Source: an uncultured Clostridia bacterium (GTDB lineage: Bacteria > Bacillota > Clostridia > Christensenellales > Pumilibacteraceae). From it: a stretch of 5,427 nt of DNA. The notes under the pieces are model-generated. The model did not search any database, was not told the DNA's origin, and saw only the letters and a program-made list of their open reading frames with translations. The stretch is from contig USEG01000066.1 in the NCBI GenBank assembly GCA_900553555.1, positions 1 to 5,427 of the forward strand. Reading direction: 5' to 3'. A program made the translations under genes and the position numbers. How positions within the stretch are numbered: the first letter of the stretch is position 1; each line of letters opens with the position of its first letter. This document shows positions 5,185 through 5,427 of this stretch, piece after piece.

Positions 5185-5427
5185 TTATTTGTTCAAAAAA
5201 TCATCAAACTCGGATAAATCCGCATTGTCTTCTCCCGCTTCCGTCGCCACATTTGTGCGCGCAGAATGATTGATTTTATATATATCCGCAACGCATGCAA
5301 GCATAACCGAAAAGACAAGACCTATTACCGATGCGTCGAAAATCATCGTGCTGCCGAGATAAAAAACATCCGCCATACCGGTAAAATACACTATAAACTG
5401 TCCTATAATGTTGCCTCTTACCACGCC
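5185..5427 (-). CDS. C-terminal part of an unidentified membrane protein
   Basis: The 80 codons up to the window edge are open, and the gene continues to the right. A GTG at 5424 is probably an internal Val, since the frame is still open beyond it. The visible part has two hydrophobic stretches, about residues 7-30 (IIGQFIVYFTG...) and 33-50 (VIGLVFSVMLACVADIY). A polar, acidic tail of about 28 residues follows, ending in DLSEFDDFLNK. This suggests an integral membrane protein with a soluble C-terminal tail. I do not recognise the family. Sporulation-linked membrane proteins such as YIEGIA-family proteins occur near der and spoIVA in some Firmicutes, but I see no motif that supports that here. 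It is closed by its own terminator and so is transcribed separately from der. Confidence 0.7.
   Translation of the reverse strand, partial: GVVRGNIIGQFIVYFTGMADVFYLGSTMIFDASVIGLVFSVMLACVADIYKINHSARTNVATEAGEDNADLSEFDDFLNK

Overview
The window reads as a housekeeping and sporulation chromosome segment from an endospore-forming member of the Bacillota, probably a Clostridia lineage. The diagnostic gene is spoIVA, a spore-coat ATPase gene restricted to endospore formers. It lies in the familiar Firmicute neighbourhood of der (GTPase) and plsY (phospholipid synthesis). The rdgB plus YfcE-type phosphodiesterase pair corresponds to B. subtilis ysnA-ysnB. Species cannot be named from the sequence. 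All supported genes lie on the minus strand, so transcription runs from the right end of the window to the left.

Layout from right to left (transcription order): (1) 5427-5185, the C-terminal end of an unidentified membrane protein, closed by an intrinsic terminator (5130-5160). (2) A strong extended -10 promoter (5091-5119) drives der (5084-3756), whose stop codon overlaps the plsY start (3756-3070). (3) The plsY-spoIVA gap carries a candidate sigma-E promoter (3018-3045). A hairpin-plus-U-tract there (2992-3033) has the spoIVA ribosome binding site as its 3' arm. (4) spoIVA (2991-1507) ends in an intrinsic terminator (1460-1499) that physically overlaps the promoter (1450-1478) of the next unit. 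(5) rdgB (1442-873) and a YfcE/YsnB-type phosphodiesterase (876-397) overlap by ATGA. (6) Directly after that stop codon, a near-consensus promoter (363-391) drives four tRNA genes, Gly(TCC)-Arg(TCT)-His(GTG)-Gln(TTG), each with CCA encoded.

Functionally the window mixes ribosome assembly (Der), membrane lipid synthesis (PlsY), nucleotide-pool cleaning (RdgB), spore coat assembly (SpoIVA) and translation supply (tRNAs). I found no mobile element, CRISPR array, phage gene or plainly novel gene system. The most interesting signals are in the compact intergenic regions. The spoIVA ribosome binding site appears sequestered in read-through mRNA but free in sigma-E-initiated mRNA. A terminator and a promoter share bases between spoIVA and rdgB. 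The der and rdgB promoters are placed so that their mRNAs would be leaderless or nearly so. Two of the four tRNAs have C instead of the near-universal U at T-loop position 55. gpsA, often found beside der, plsY or spoIVA, is absent from this cluster.
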